From: Pseudobdellovibrionaceae bacterium | GTDB taxonomy: Bacteria > Bdellovibrionota > Bdellovibrionia > Bdellovibrionales > UBA1609 | Assembly: GCA_023954155.1 (NCBI GenBank) | Contig: JAMLIO010000006.1 | Span: forward strand, 1-64,000 | Direction: 5' to 3' | Length of the DNA stretch: 64,000 bases | Shown here: positions 35,164-44,328 of the stretch, piece after piece | How the letters are laid out: every line of letters begins with the position of its first letter | Position numbering within the stretch: position 1 is the first letter of the stretch | The notes under the pieces: model-generated | What the model was told of the DNA's origin: nothing | The model's input: only the letters and a program-made list of their open reading frames with translations | Database searches by the model: none | Translations under genes and position numbers: made by a program

Positions 35164-35369
35164 ACATTCATGCCCTCTCGTAGCTTTTTGCATTTAACAA
35201 GACCATAAATACTCCTATTTTTGTAGCTTAAGGATTCTGCCTTTCCATTACCGATAGCCAATACGGACTCAGTTTAGTAAATTCAAGGATTCAAACCTTA
35301 TCTATATAGGTGTCGTTTCTGGACTTTGATCTGTGTCTAAATCTTCCTATTTTTCCGATAACTTTATTG

Positions 35370-35975
35370 ATGAAGCCATCAGATCGCCGAGATTTATTTT
35401 CGACTCCAGTGTCCTATAGACCTGCTCAAAGAGCTGCGCTCTTGGTCTTTACTGTATGCTATCTGGTCACCATTGCCCCCCCATTGTATTTCTTATTTAA
35501 AAACTACAAGATGCTTGATGACATTGGGTATAAGTTCTTCCCTTCGTTATTAGACATCAACAATCAAGATCGGCTGTTCATTCTGCTTTTTGCTTTAGGG
35601 TCTTATGCTATTGGTGCCTTTATCATTTTAGCTTGGCAAAAAGAATTTATTCGTAAATTCACAAAGCCCATCAACCATCTGCAAAGTCACATGTCTAAAA
35701 CCATTCAAGGGCACTTTGGACAACCTAGCTTGGTGTCCACCCACGAAAACCACGCTGCTGAGTTGATCAAAACCTATAACTATCTTTATAGCTCCATTCA
35801 ATCGAACCTGAAGCGCGACGTGATCTTTTTAGAAGAGCTAGAAAAAGTCCATGCCCCAGAACTGGCACGTGTTCTTATCAACGAAAAATTAGGACAGTTG
35901 ACTGAACGTTCAGAGATCAAGCCTCTGACTCAGAAAAAGAAAGTCAGTAAACCTGAATATAAAGTAGCAAACTGA
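35370..35975 (+). CDS. two-helix membrane protein with a HAMP-like region
   Basis: About 201 residues. Two membrane helices (about 23-45 and 70-92) flank a short periplasmic loop. A HAMP-like segment follows (FTKPINHLQSHMSKTIQGHF, then a second helix through ELIKTYNYLYSSI). The architecture is the same as the C-terminal half of the LspA fusion at 29074-30075. The ATG at 35370 is the likely start; a GTG at 35310 would add 20 hydrophobic residues. Neither has a strong ribosome site. No output domain follows the HAMP-like part, so its role is unknown. Confidence 0.65.
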   Translation: MKPSDRRDLFSTPVSYRPAQRAALLVFTVCYLVTIAPPLYFLFKNYKMLDDIGYKFFPSLLDINNQDRLFILLFALGSYAIGAFIILAWQKEFIRKFTKPINHLQSHMSKTIQGHFGQPSLVSTHENHAAELIKTYNYLYSSIQSNLKRDVIFLEELEKVHAPELARVLINEKLGQLTERSEIKPLTQKKKVSKPEYKVAN

Positions 35976-35991
35976 ACTCAAGCTTCTGAAA

Positions 35992-37008
35992 TTATTTAAA
36001 TTTTTCTTTTTTAAGAAGCTCTTCAGGGTAATATGGTGAAATTTTGACCTTCTTGCCTGTTTTCTTTTCGTGTTGGGCAATCACATCATCGCACTTTTTT
36101 CCTAGCTCTTTGGCTCTTTCCATAAAGACCTTATAATTTTTCTTGGACAGCTCAGATTCCATATCATCAATCGTAGCTTTACCAAAAATTTGATCAAATT
36201 CAAATTCTTGAATCATTGACCCTACACAATCAATCACCGCATTAGGTTGATCTGAGCACAATCTATGGCCTATATACTTTGATTGTGCCCTCCAAAATCC
36301 AGGAGAAACAATATCTGGAGTTAAAACCTTATTCTTATATAAATATACGCTTTTTTCTAGATCCAAAGGATCTCTTATCTCTATACAAGTCTTCATGTGA
36401 GCTTCTTGACGTTTCTTTGCAACTTCAAAGTCTTCAAGCATTTTTTCTTTCTCTTCGTAAGACTCACCTTTCCATGGCCCGCCATAATCCCCTGCACCAA
36501 ATTCACCCCATTCTATATTTTCATTTAAGAAGACAGGGTTCACAATACTCCCTTTCTTTAACTTCACTCCTAAAAAATCTTGCTCTATTGGTGAATAAAA
36601 CCCGATGGGTCGTAACTTTGTGCAGTCATCTATCAATTCAAAATATATGGGAACTTTCGAGTTAGCCACAATATGGTAACCATTCACCTGCATCTCTATT
36701 TGTTGCCCTTCACCTCTAACGTATAAAGATTTTATATAATCAACGGCTTTATTAAGCTTTTGAGTAGGAGCATAGATTATTCTTTCTTTTTTACGGGGGC
36801 CAATATTTTTTGGTTCAAGGGGCAAACAGTATGTTTTTTGATATTGAACATCCTTCACTGTATCTGGATCAGTCAAAAATTTAACTTGATTAACTTTCTG
36901 AAGATTTGCAGGAAACAATTCTATATCTTTAAGGGAATTCGCCTTATACTGGGCATAAGAATAGAGTGGAGTTAATAAAACAAGCAGTACTATTGTTTTA
37001 AGTATCAT
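35992..37008 (-). CDS. secreted Cys-rich protein, tandem paralogue 3
   Basis: 338 residues with a signal peptide (MILKTIVLLVLLTPLYSYAQ). It is the third of three tandem paralogues on the minus strand. Shared features are KVNQVKFL..P near 37, a DDCTKL motif near 127, FLGVKLKKGS near 146, SPGFWRAQSKYIGHRLCSDQ near 237, an isolated DC pair and a highly conserved C-terminus (LGKKCDDVIAQHEKKTGKK, VKISPYYPEELL). Six cysteines recur in all three, which suggests disulfides in the periplasm or outside the cell. Not recognised. It starts five bases after the upstream paralogue ends, so the two are probably co-transcribed. Confidence 0.75.
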   Translation of the reverse strand: MILKTIVLLVLLTPLYSYAQYKANSLKDIELFPANLQKVNQVKFLTDPDTVKDVQYQKTYCLPLEPKNIGPRKKERIIYAPTQKLNKAVDYIKSLYVRGEGQQIEMQVNGYHIVANSKVPIYFELIDDCTKLRPIGFYSPIEQDFLGVKLKKGSIVNPVFLNENIEWGEFGAGDYGGPWKGESYEEKEKMLEDFEVAKKRQEAHMKTCIEIRDPLDLEKSVYLYKNKVLTPDIVSPGFWRAQSKYIGHRLCSDQPNAVIDCVGSMIQEFEFDQIFGKATIDDMESELSKKNYKVFMERAKELGKKCDDVIAQHEKKTGKKVKISPYYPEELLKKEKFK

Positions 37009-37013
37009 ATTAA

Positions 37014-38042
37014 TTACTCTTTATTTATATTCTTCATATGTCTCTCAGGATAGTATGGAGAGATTTTGACTTTCTTTCCTGTTTCTTTTTCGTACTTTGC
37101 AATGGCTTCGTCGCACTTTTTTCCTATAATTTTGGCCTGTTTGACTTCCTCGGCCGCTTCTTGTCTCATACTCTCTTCTTCTTCTTTGCTAGTAGCATAA
37201 TCAAGATAGTCATCAGTGATACCAAATATACTGTCATCAGCAAAACTGCTCCAACTCGGTGTTCCTTCGCAGTCAATTTTAGCTTGAGATTGATCCGAAC
37301 AAATTTTGTGTCCTAAATACTTTGAGTGGGCTTTCCAAAAGTTAGGCCGTGATTCGCTAAAATCATACCGCTTACCATCTAACAAATAAAAACCCTTAAT
37401 ACTGTTCTTGGTCATTTTAATCTGTGCACATTGCAACAATTTTTTATAATAGCCATCCTCATATACAGCCTCTGAGTCTGTGCTTTCGGGATGAAGACCT
37501 ACCGAGTTATTTGGCCGCAAATAACCGTCATTATCTATATTTCCCCACATTAAACGACCCATATTATTTTTAAATCGACTAAATTCATTTCCTTTTTTAA
37601 GATTTACGCCTAAATAATCCTGATCAGAACCTGAGATAAAGTGCACTGGAAATAACTTTGTACAGTTATCAGTTAATACAAACCGTGCCTTTGAGCCTGG
37701 TTCGATCACTATATGTATATCGTTAATTTTAAACTCGACTGGAATAGATGTTCCCTCACCCACCTCCATCTCGCTAATATACTTTAAGCTTTTATTAGAA
37801 CCTACGATATCTCGGTAAACTTTTTTACCATTCTCTGTAACTAACTCGTTGGGTTCACAAGAGCCTTGAGTATAAACCACACGTTTATATTTTGACTCAT
37901 CACTGAGATACTCAATTTTATTTAACTTCTTAATGCTTTCTGGAACTAAATCTTTAGATTCCTTTAGCTTTTCAGTCTGTGCGAATGAACAGACTGAATA
38001 AACTAGTAGTAATAAAATTATAGAATATCTTGAAATTATCAT
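37014..38042 (-). CDS. secreted Cys-rich protein, tandem paralogue 2
   Basis: 342 residues with a signal peptide (MIISRYSIILLLLVYSVCSFAQ). It shares with its neighbours the KLNKIEYLSD start, DNCTKLFPVHFISG near 125, YLGVNLKKGNEF near 145, RPNFWKAHSKYLGHKICSDQ near 233, DCEGT, and a C-terminus GKKCDEAIAKYEKETGKK. The C-terminal 40 residues are the most conserved part across the three, so that block probably has a common job such as binding or sorting. A 132-base gap separates it from paralogue 1. No function can be stated. Confidence 0.75.
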   Translation of the reverse strand: MIISRYSIILLLLVYSVCSFAQTEKLKESKDLVPESIKKLNKIEYLSDESKYKRVVYTQGSCEPNELVTENGKKVYRDIVGSNKSLKYISEMEVGEGTSIPVEFKINDIHIVIEPGSKARFVLTDNCTKLFPVHFISGSDQDYLGVNLKKGNEFSRFKNNMGRLMWGNIDNDGYLRPNNSVGLHPESTDSEAVYEDGYYKKLLQCAQIKMTKNSIKGFYLLDGKRYDFSESRPNFWKAHSKYLGHKICSDQSQAKIDCEGTPSWSSFADDSIFGITDDYLDYATSKEEEESMRQEAAEEVKQAKIIGKKCDEAIAKYEKETGKKVKISPYYPERHMKNINKE

Positions 38043-38174
38043 ATCCGTTTAAAATTCCAAATTAGTGGAAAACAAAAAATCCATCTGTTCTCTTTATATC
38101 ATTTTTGCAGATGAGATCTGATTTGTCCAAGATTCAATAGTTTTTTCTCTAATTAAGGCCGCTTTAATTAAAGC

Positions 38175-39185
38175 TTACTTTTTAAGAAGCTCTTCTGGAT
38201 AATACGGTGAAATTTTGACTTTTTTGCCCGTTTTCTTTTCATATTTTGCGATAGCTTCGTCACATTTTTTTCCTAGAATTTTTGCTTTATTCCAATCTCG
38301 TTCATACTCTGCTTGAAGAGCAGCTTTTTCACCCAAAGAGACGCCATGAGTAAGGTCAGCACCACCTATGCCAAAAACTTCTCTTTCATAGTCATATCCA
38401 CCTATAATTGTTCCTTCACAATCAAATATAGCGTTCGGCTGATCTGAGCACACCCTATGTCCAACATATTTAGAGTTGGCTAGCCAAAAATTTGGACGAC
38501 CCATATTAAATTCTATTTTTTCTCCATTATAAATATAAAATCCATCTTTACTTTTTTGCGAATCTTTAACTTCAAGACAACCAATATTGTAATCGAAGAC
38601 CTTTACTGCGTTCTGATAATCTTTAAATCTGTCGTGAAAGTCTTTATAGCCACTGAACTTAATAGGGTTAACATATCCATCTTCATTAATACGACCCCAC
38701 AATACTCTTTCCGTATTATTTTGAGTTACATTGGACCTCACAACACTTCCTTGCTTTAACGGAAACCCCAAATAGTTTTGAGATTTCATAGAAGTAAAAT
38801 GAGTTGGCACAAGTTCTTTACAGTCATTTCTCATTGTAAAGTGCAGTGATTGTCCACTTATGTGAAGACCATTAACATTTAAAGCTATGTTCATCTTTTT
38901 TCTATAAATTGGTGATATTGACGCAATATAGTTTACTCCACCGTTTGTATCTGGATAATAAAACTCATAACCCTCTTTCTCTGTCAGTTTTAGAGGAAAG
39001 CATTTTTTTATTTCATAAACGAAGATATAATCTTTTTGAAGTTGATCTGGATCAATAAGCTCAACCGTATTATTCTTCTTTAAAGTTTCTGGAACAAACT
39101 TCAATTCGTGAAATTGCCCTTTGCCTTGCTCCGCAAATGTTTGCAGAGGTATCATTAAAACTAGTAATAAAAATTTAAAACTCAT
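38175..39185 (-). CDS. secreted Cys-rich protein, tandem paralogue 1
   Basis: 336 residues with a signal peptide (MSFKFLLLVLMIPLQTFAE). It has NDCKELVPTHFTS near 120, YLGFPLKQGSVV near 142, RPNFWLANSKYVGHRVCSDQ near 231, FDCEGT near 256 and the C-terminal LGKKCDEAIAKYEKKTGKK block. It starts three bases after the large MepA-like gene ends, so it is likely in one transcript with it. The arrangement suggests that the paralogues serve the same process as the large protein. The coding sequence looks richer in A+T than the surrounding housekeeping genes. Confidence 0.75.
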   Translation of the reverse strand: MSFKFLLLVLMIPLQTFAEQGKGQFHELKFVPETLKKNNTVELIDPDQLQKDYIFVYEIKKCFPLKLTEKEGYEFYYPDTNGGVNYIASISPIYRKKMNIALNVNGLHISGQSLHFTMRNDCKELVPTHFTSMKSQNYLGFPLKQGSVVRSNVTQNNTERVLWGRINEDGYVNPIKFSGYKDFHDRFKDYQNAVKVFDYNIGCLEVKDSQKSKDGFYIYNGEKIEFNMGRPNFWLANSKYVGHRVCSDQPNAIFDCEGTIIGGYDYEREVFGIGGADLTHGVSLGEKAALQAEYERDWNKAKILGKKCDEAIAKYEKKTGKKVKISPYYPEELLKK

Positions 39186-39188
39186 ACT

Positions 39189-42100
39189 TTACTCCACCCT
39201 AATATGTAAATGACTTAAGTGTTCAAAATCATTTTTTTGGAATATAACCGAGTCTGGCTTACTAATACCCCAAGCTCCAATCCCTGCACTAGCTCCATCA
39301 GGAAGCAACCCATCATTATAAATTTTTTTATGCCAATCGTTTGAATAAGAAAAACTATACAATGAGCTTTCCTTAGGAAAACAACTGCTAATTCCTGCAC
39401 CATCTGATATTAGGATTTGACTTATATCACTCTTCTCCCCATCAGAAATACTCACAATCTCTTCAATGTTATCACGTGTTTCACTTACGTAAGATATAAA
39501 ATCGTCGATTTCTTCTAAATTTGTACTGTTATACACTTGGCTCAAATCATTACACAAGCCAGTTAGTATAGGGTCACTCATAAATGATTCAGCATCACAA
39601 ATTGTTAATGCAACATAGGCAATCAAATCACCATTATGTGTCTCATTTTGAGGAGTATGGCTTCGCATCTCAACGTCTGGGTAGGTGTCCTTATAGTCTT
39701 CATGTATCTGTGCCACCAACCTTTTGATCCATAAGTAATTCTTTATAGCTAAATATTTTTTATACCCATGATGAAGCCTTTTAGATTGCTCAGAGTAAAC
39801 TCCATATCCTGAAGAGCAAAGTTTTCTGTCAAAACTCGAATTCGGAGCTGGTACAGGCTGCAATATCATAGGGTTAACAGCTTGATCCCACGTATTATTC
39901 AATGCGTGTGGATATCTAATATCAATATGTCTTCCGTCCATATGTGACTTGCTATGCGCGCTCATCCTTCCACCGTATGGCAGACTCCCATCATTATATT
40001 TAAACAATGAGCTAGAGGTTGTTGTATTAAAATCAGAATTAACTAAATAATTCACAAAGTTAGCCATCTCTTTTCTACCAAAAGTAGCATTGGGCTGGCT
40101 ATAAAATGGAACTGGTATTTTATGTATTGGATAGTTCATAGTTAGAGAATCCGCAAAGCTATATGATGGAGCAGAAAAAATAACTCTATTAACTGGGCCT
40201 TTCAAATTTTCAGTTTCTGGGGTAGGCAAGTAATCTACAATAAACTTAAACTGTAAAGCAATAAGCTCATCCTTATTTACGTCAAAAAGTAAATTATCAC
40301 TAAATATATCCAGAGGATTAAATTTTAACTTTAACTTCCGACTATCTCCATTATATGGCCAAACAATATTACTACCAGTATACTGGATATCTGCAATTGG
40401 ATTACCCAAACCGTCGTTAGGGAAATGAACGTCCCCATGCATTGCATTCACAGCTACCCCAACAATTGAAAAGTTAGTGAATTTAGTTGCATGAAGAATC
40501 AATTCCATTTCATAGTCACCATGTAGTTTATAAAAAACGGGACTGCCACCCGAACCATCTAATGATATTGGCAACAATGAGTTTTGTAAAAATAACTTTC
40601 CATTTGCGTTTGAAGAATACTTTATTTTATTTTGAGTAAATGGAATAATTATTGGAGGTTCATTTGGAAATACATCAATGGCAGAAGCATCAGCCGTTAT
40701 GTTTGTTACCGACGGCAACTCCCTCTCATCTTCAACCAAACCGCCTGCAATATAAGCTTTTAGATTGAAAATATCTAAATCATCAAAAATGTCGTCTGGG
40801 ATTGTGGTGAACATTTCTAATCGGACTTTAGGGCTTGTTAAGTAGTCTGGGACATAAATGTAAGATTGCTTACCCAATAACCATCCATCGTTAATGTCTG
40901 TCCCCTCTGGAGAATAAATGTACTTGGAAGCGGCCATATAAAGATCGCCGTTTTCTTTAACAAAAGTCCCATAATCATAAGTGTGATCGTGAACAATTTT
41001 ATGCTCTTGGGAGGCATACATACCAGTGATGGTGTATCTGACTCTTACTGTAGCTTCTAATGAAAGATAATCCAGCAAAACTTTCCAAGCTTCTTCGGCC
41101 ATGTTTTTTTCAAATTTACATAAACTTATTCCGACTGGGTCTGATGCGGCATCAATGATACATCTTTCATACATGATCGCTAGAACTTCTTTACTCTTAG
41201 AGATATGTAAAATAGGCAAATCCCCAAACATAAACGGAGCATAGTTTTTTCCCGCTTGTACCGCTACCCCACCTGATGAAGTTCCAAAGTCCTCATTTTT
41301 ATTTGTGAGTGTCACATAGCCATTAGGCACAGTGCCTTGAACTTTCATGTTGTAAACTGAAACCAAGGGATCAGGAAAGGCTGGGTACTCAGAGACAAAA
41401 GTTTTACTTTGACCACCCTTTGTCGCCACTTTTATAGGCTTTGACATCAAAGGCGATGGAGGTAGAGGGTCTAAGAACTGGCTTTTAAGCATTTCATAGT
41501 TATTGATAAACATGCTTTCAGTGTACTGAGTAAAATAATCAACACTGCTATGGGTATAGCTATTCCAGTACACCATATCTGCCAGAGGTGAAATAGGGTC
41601 GTCCTTTTGATTCTTATTTAGTTTTTTATATTCGTCTGTGTATTTTTGCTTCAAGTCGGCTAAACGTTTTTTTAATCTTTCTTTTTTAGTCAGTGAGTTC
41701 ATTTTAATTTTAGATTTTAAAAATGAACCACGAGTCACTGCATAACTGTCTGAAAGAGGCTGCCTGCCTGTGGCTGATAAATCTTTAGGCTGCATACTAA
41801 AAGACACTGTGACTAACTCTTCGGGGTTCACATACACTTGAGCATAACCTTCCTTAGTGGCGTTTTCGACATGGATGATATACTCGCCCGCAGGTAAGTA
41901 AGATAAATTCACAGTGCTTGTGCCCACTCCACTTGTTAAGACTTGTCCATAGGGGGTGCTTGTGCTGTACACACTTAACTGATTTGCTGCTTCGCCAAAA
42001 GCTAAATTTAAACCTGACATTCCTAACTTAAAGCTTTTTGATCTGGCATTAGTGTTTTCATAATCAAAGGTAGCCGACACAGTTCCGTAGTCGCCATAAA

Positions 42101-42632
42101 GCGCAATATAGAATTTGTCCGCAGGATCATCCAAACTGAGTGTGGAACCCAGAGTGATCATATTGATCACCAGATTTGCACCAGACAAACTTGTAGCGGA
42201 AGTGATATCAATGGCTTCCCCTGTGCTTTCAGCCACCAGATATACTTTACGGTTAGATAAATTGCCATTTAGTGTTTCAGTGTGGGAAAGGTAAAAATTT
42301 AAAAATGGGAGATTGAGTGGAATATAATCCCCATTACTAGAGAAATTATTGCTCTTTAAGCAAAAACCAAATTCATTATCACGGGTTTGAGTTTCACAAA
42401 AATCACTGTACACAATTTCTAAATCTTGGGTCACAAACTCATCATCATCGTTAGTGACTTTTACAGTAATGGTATCGCCTTTGCTTTCAGACAAATAAGG
42501 AAAGAAGGTCCACCCTTCCCATGTCACTCCATCATAAGTCCATTCTACTTTTTTAATAGGTAGATCCGAAGTGGTTTGTGCCGCTGAATACATCATAATT
42601 GTATTGTCACGTCCCAAAAAAATATTCATCAC
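39189..42632 (-). CDS. large secreted protein with C-terminal MepA-like (LAS) murein endopeptidase domain; frame-disrupted from its signal peptide
   Basis: 1147 residues from the first in-frame ATG, but the true gene probably starts at 42813 in another frame (separate entry). The N-terminal half is beta-rich, with Ig-like or carboxypeptidase-like repeats, followed by a basic helical stretch (about 305-345). Near residues 887-903, GGRMSAHSKSHMDGRHIDI matches the MepA zinc motif H-x6-D. The C-terminus, HLSHLHIRVE, supplies the H-x-H of the same LAS metallopeptidase family, which cleaves peptidoglycan cross-links. The zinc ligands are all present. It should act in the periplasm or outside the cell, perhaps on prey wall. 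Three paralogous secreted proteins follow downstream. Confidence 0.72.
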   Translation of the reverse strand: MMNIFLGRDNTIMMYSAAQTTSDLPIKKVEWTYDGVTWEGWTFFPYLSESKGDTITVKVTNDDDEFVTQDLEIVYSDFCETQTRDNEFGFCLKSNNFSSNGDYIPLNLPFLNFYLSHTETLNGNLSNRKVYLVAESTGEAIDITSATSLSGANLVINMITLGSTLSLDDPADKFYIALYGDYGTVSATFDYENTNARSKSFKLGMSGLNLAFGEAANQLSVYSTSTPYGQVLTSGVGTSTVNLSYLPAGEYIIHVENATKEGYAQVYVNPEELVTVSFSMQPKDLSATGRQPLSDSYAVTRGSFLKSKIKMNSLTKKERLKKRLADLKQKYTDEYKKLNKNQKDDPISPLADMVYWNSYTHSSVDYFTQYTESMFINNYEMLKSQFLDPLPPSPLMSKPIKVATKGGQSKTFVSEYPAFPDPLVSVYNMKVQGTVPNGYVTLTNKNEDFGTSSGGVAVQAGKNYAPFMFGDLPILHISKSKEVLAIMYERCIIDAASDPVGISLCKFEKNMAEEAWKVLLDYLSLEATVRVRYTITGMYASQEHKIVHDHTYDYGTFVKENGDLYMAASKYIYSPEGTDINDGWLLGKQSYIYVPDYLTSPKVRLEMFTTIPDDIFDDLDIFNLKAYIAGGLVEDERELPSVTNITADASAIDVFPNEPPIIIPFTQNKIKYSSNANGKLFLQNSLLPISLDGSGGSPVFYKLHGDYEMELILHATKFTNFSIVGVAVNAMHGDVHFPNDGLGNPIADIQYTGSNIVWPYNGDSRKLKLKFNPLDIFSDNLLFDVNKDELIALQFKFIVDYLPTPETENLKGPVNRVIFSAPSYSFADSLTMNYPIHKIPVPFYSQPNATFGRKEMANFVNYLVNSDFNTTTSSSLFKYNDGSLPYGGRMSAHSKSHMDGRHIDIRYPHALNNTWDQAVNPMILQPVPAPNSSFDRKLCSSGYGVYSEQSKRLHHGYKKYLAIKNYLWIKRLVAQIHEDYKDTYPDVEMRSHTPQNETHNGDLIAYVALTICDAESFMSDPILTGLCNDLSQVYNSTNLEEIDDFISYVSETRDNIEEIVSISDGEKSDISQILISDGAGISSCFPKESSLYSFSYSNDWHKKIYNDGLLPDGASAGIGAWGISKPDSVIFQKNDFEHLSHLHIRVE

Positions 42633-42813
42633 CCTTCACATCACTTCTTTGCACAAGATCATGGCCCATAATATCAATGTTGATATCTGGTGTGGTCTTG
42701 GGCTTTGACGTCTTTTCATTTGCCGATGCCAAAACTGGAATCGTTAATGAAACCCATAAGAGTAGTCTAAATAATTTTTGATGCACGCTGGCCCCCTCTT
42801 CAATCTTTATCAC
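42607..42813 (-). pseudogene. 5' fragment with signal peptide of the MepA-like gene, ending at a T7 tract
   Basis: A 68-residue frame with a signal peptide (KLFRLLLWVSLTIPVLASA, about 13-31) and a mature start TSKPKTTPDINIDIMGH runs into a T7 homopolymer at 42619-42625 and stops eight bases later. Dropping one T joins it in frame to the 1147-residue frame, reading DEYFLGRDNTIMMYSAAQT. Without the fusion the large protein has no export signal. The break may be a sequencing error, a real mutation, or a switch by slippage. Confidence 0.75.
42619..42625 (-). other. T7 homopolymer at the frame junction
   Basis: Seven A on the plus strand (T7 on the coding strand) lie exactly where the signal-peptide frame and the main frame meet. 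A change to six T would restore one continuous gene of about 1200 codons (42813 to 39189). Homopolymers of this length are prone to replication or transcription slippage and also to sequencing error. Confidence 0.7.
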
Positions 42814-43044
42814 CTTTACGTAACAAAATTTTTTTATGTTTACGAAGAGGCTAAAGCAATTTTCTGGACGCCTAAAGTTTAGACCCTATGCTTCAGGCAA
42901 ATTCTAGACCATCAGACAGTGTCTTTATCAAAATGTGTTCAATACTTAACAAAAATCGCACGTAAATATAACAGTGTGATGTTAAAAAAACAGGCAATAT
43001 ACTTGTGTCCCTTTGGAAAATTCAAATTACCAAGAATTATTTTA

Positions 43045-43059
43045 ACAACCATGGGTTGT
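43045..43059. terminator. small hairpin downstream of smpB
   Basis: ACAACC (43045-43050) and GGTTGT (43054-43059) form a 6-bp stem with a three-base loop, 14-28 bases beyond the smpB stop. The plus strand is followed by GAGTTTTTT; the minus strand, which smpB needs, has only TAAAATAATT. It is a weak terminator candidate. The rest of 42814-43072 shows no gene, and I looked for a tmRNA here without success. Confidence 0.3.
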
Positions 43060-43072
43060 GAGTTTTTTACGG

Positions 43073-43510
43073 TTAATATTTCCGTAGTTGTTTTTTAATG
43101 TCGCGCTCTTTAATGCTTTGGCGTTTATCATGTGTCTTTTTACCACGGCCTAATCCAATTTCTAATTTGATGCGACCATTTTTAAAATACATTTTTGTAG
43201 GGACTGCCGTTAAACCTTTTTCTACAACTCGTCCTCTGATCTTATCTAGCTCTTCTCGATGTAAAAGTAGTTTTCTAAGTCTTTCAGGCTCATGGTTATT
43301 ATAACTGCTGGCTTGATACACCTGAATATGGGCCTTTTGCAAAAAGGCCTCATGACCCTTAAAGGAGATAAAAGATTCTTTTAAAGACACCTGTCCCGCT
43401 CTGATCGATTTGACTTCACTCCCCGTGAGCACCAAACCCGCCTCATAGGTCTCAATGATTTGATAATCAAATCTGGCTTTTTTATTATCAGAAATAATCT
43501 TTATACTCAT
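43073..43510 (-). CDS. smpB: SsrA-binding protein SmpB
   Basis: Partner of tmRNA in ribosome rescue. The core is typical: ISDNKKARFDYQI (about 5-17), GLVLTGSEVKSIRAGQVSL (about 25-43), SYNNHEPERLRKLLLH (about 70-85) and the C-terminal tail GRGKKTHDKRQSIKERD, which enters the mRNA channel. The length of 145 is normal. It is the last gene of a tsaD-rsmA-smpB run, 14 bases after rsmA. The tmRNA gene itself was not seen in this window. Confidence 0.97.
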   Translation of the reverse strand: MSIKIISDNKKARFDYQIIETYEAGLVLTGSEVKSIRAGQVSLKESFISFKGHEAFLQKAHIQVYQASSYNNHEPERLRKLLLHREELDKIRGRVVEKGLTAVPTKMYFKNGRIKLEIGLGRGKKTHDKRQSIKERDIKKQLRKY

Positions 43511-43524
43511 CCTGCTACCTTAAG

Positions 43525-44328
43525 CTATTTCAGAGAACTTTCAAATAAACTTTGAAAGTCCTGCACGGAAAGTTCTTCTGCCCGCACATTTTCATTATGC
43601 CCTAGTGCCTCTAAAAGCTGTGACCAATTCACTGCGTGCTTATATCTTTTTAATTTATTGATGAGCTTTTTTCGTCGTTCCATAAAAGCAAGTTTTACAA
43701 ATTCAGAAAATAAAGCCGCATGCGTGCGATCCTTCGCCTTATCCACAAAGGTCAGCACCGCACTTTCCACGTTAGGCCGTGGATGAAAGCAAGACGCCGA
43801 AACTAGGCACAGTCTTTTGATCTCCCAAAAACTTTGAGCCATCACAGTCAGATACCCGTAGTCCTTACTACTCGGCGCACTGAGAATGCGGTCTGTGACT
43901 TCTTTTTGAAACATCAAAACCATGGCACTGGGACCACCTGAGACTGACATTTCAACCACAAGTCGAGCAGAAATTTGATAAGGAAGATTAGAAACCAAGA
44001 CATAGTCCTTAAGCCCTAACTGCTTCCAATCCAATTTTAAAGCATCGGCTTCGATCACTTTATAACCCTGTGCGCTCCAGTACTGTGCAAACTTGGTGTC
44101 TAATTCGATGAGCAAAAGTTGGTCTTTGTTTAAATACTCTGTCAAAGATCCCAAGCCAGGTCCAATCTCCACTAAAGATGAAGCATTAAAACTATGGGCC
44201 TTTTCTACAATCTTCTCGATGATCTGGGATTCAATCAAAAAATTTTGTCCCAAAGACCGTTTCGCTGTAGCTCCTAGTTCTTCTAAGCGAGCCCATATTT
44301 TTTCTTTTTGTGTGGGCCCCTTTACCAT
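43525..44328 (-). CDS. rsmA: 16S rRNA dimethyladenosine transferase RsmA (KsgA)
   Basis: Dimethylates A1518 and A1519 of 16S rRNA. The motifs are AKRSLGQNFLIESQII (about 22-37), the SAM loop VEIGPGLGSLTEYL (about 52-65), the catalytic NLPYQISARLV (about 114-124) and a C-terminal PRPNVESAVL (about 190-199). The length of 267 is normal. The start overlaps the tsaD stop by seven bases. Also known as KsgA, it serves as a late 30S assembly checkpoint. Confidence 0.96.
   Translation of the reverse strand: MVKGPTQKEKIWARLEELGATAKRSLGQNFLIESQIIEKIVEKAHSFNASSLVEIGPGLGSLTEYLNKDQLLLIELDTKFAQYWSAQGYKVIEADALKLDWKQLGLKDYVLVSNLPYQISARLVVEMSVSGGPSAMVLMFQKEVTDRILSAPSSKDYGYLTVMAQSFWEIKRLCLVSASCFHPRPNVESAVLTFVDKAKDRTHAALFSEFVKLAFMERRKKLINKLKRYKHAVNWSQLLEALGHNENVRAEELSVQDFQSLFESSLK

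Noticed and set aside
42814-43072. tmRNA gene beside smpB
   Set aside because: The gap is only 259 bases and lacks an acceptor-stem pair or a tag-like reading frame, so no tmRNA can be supported here.
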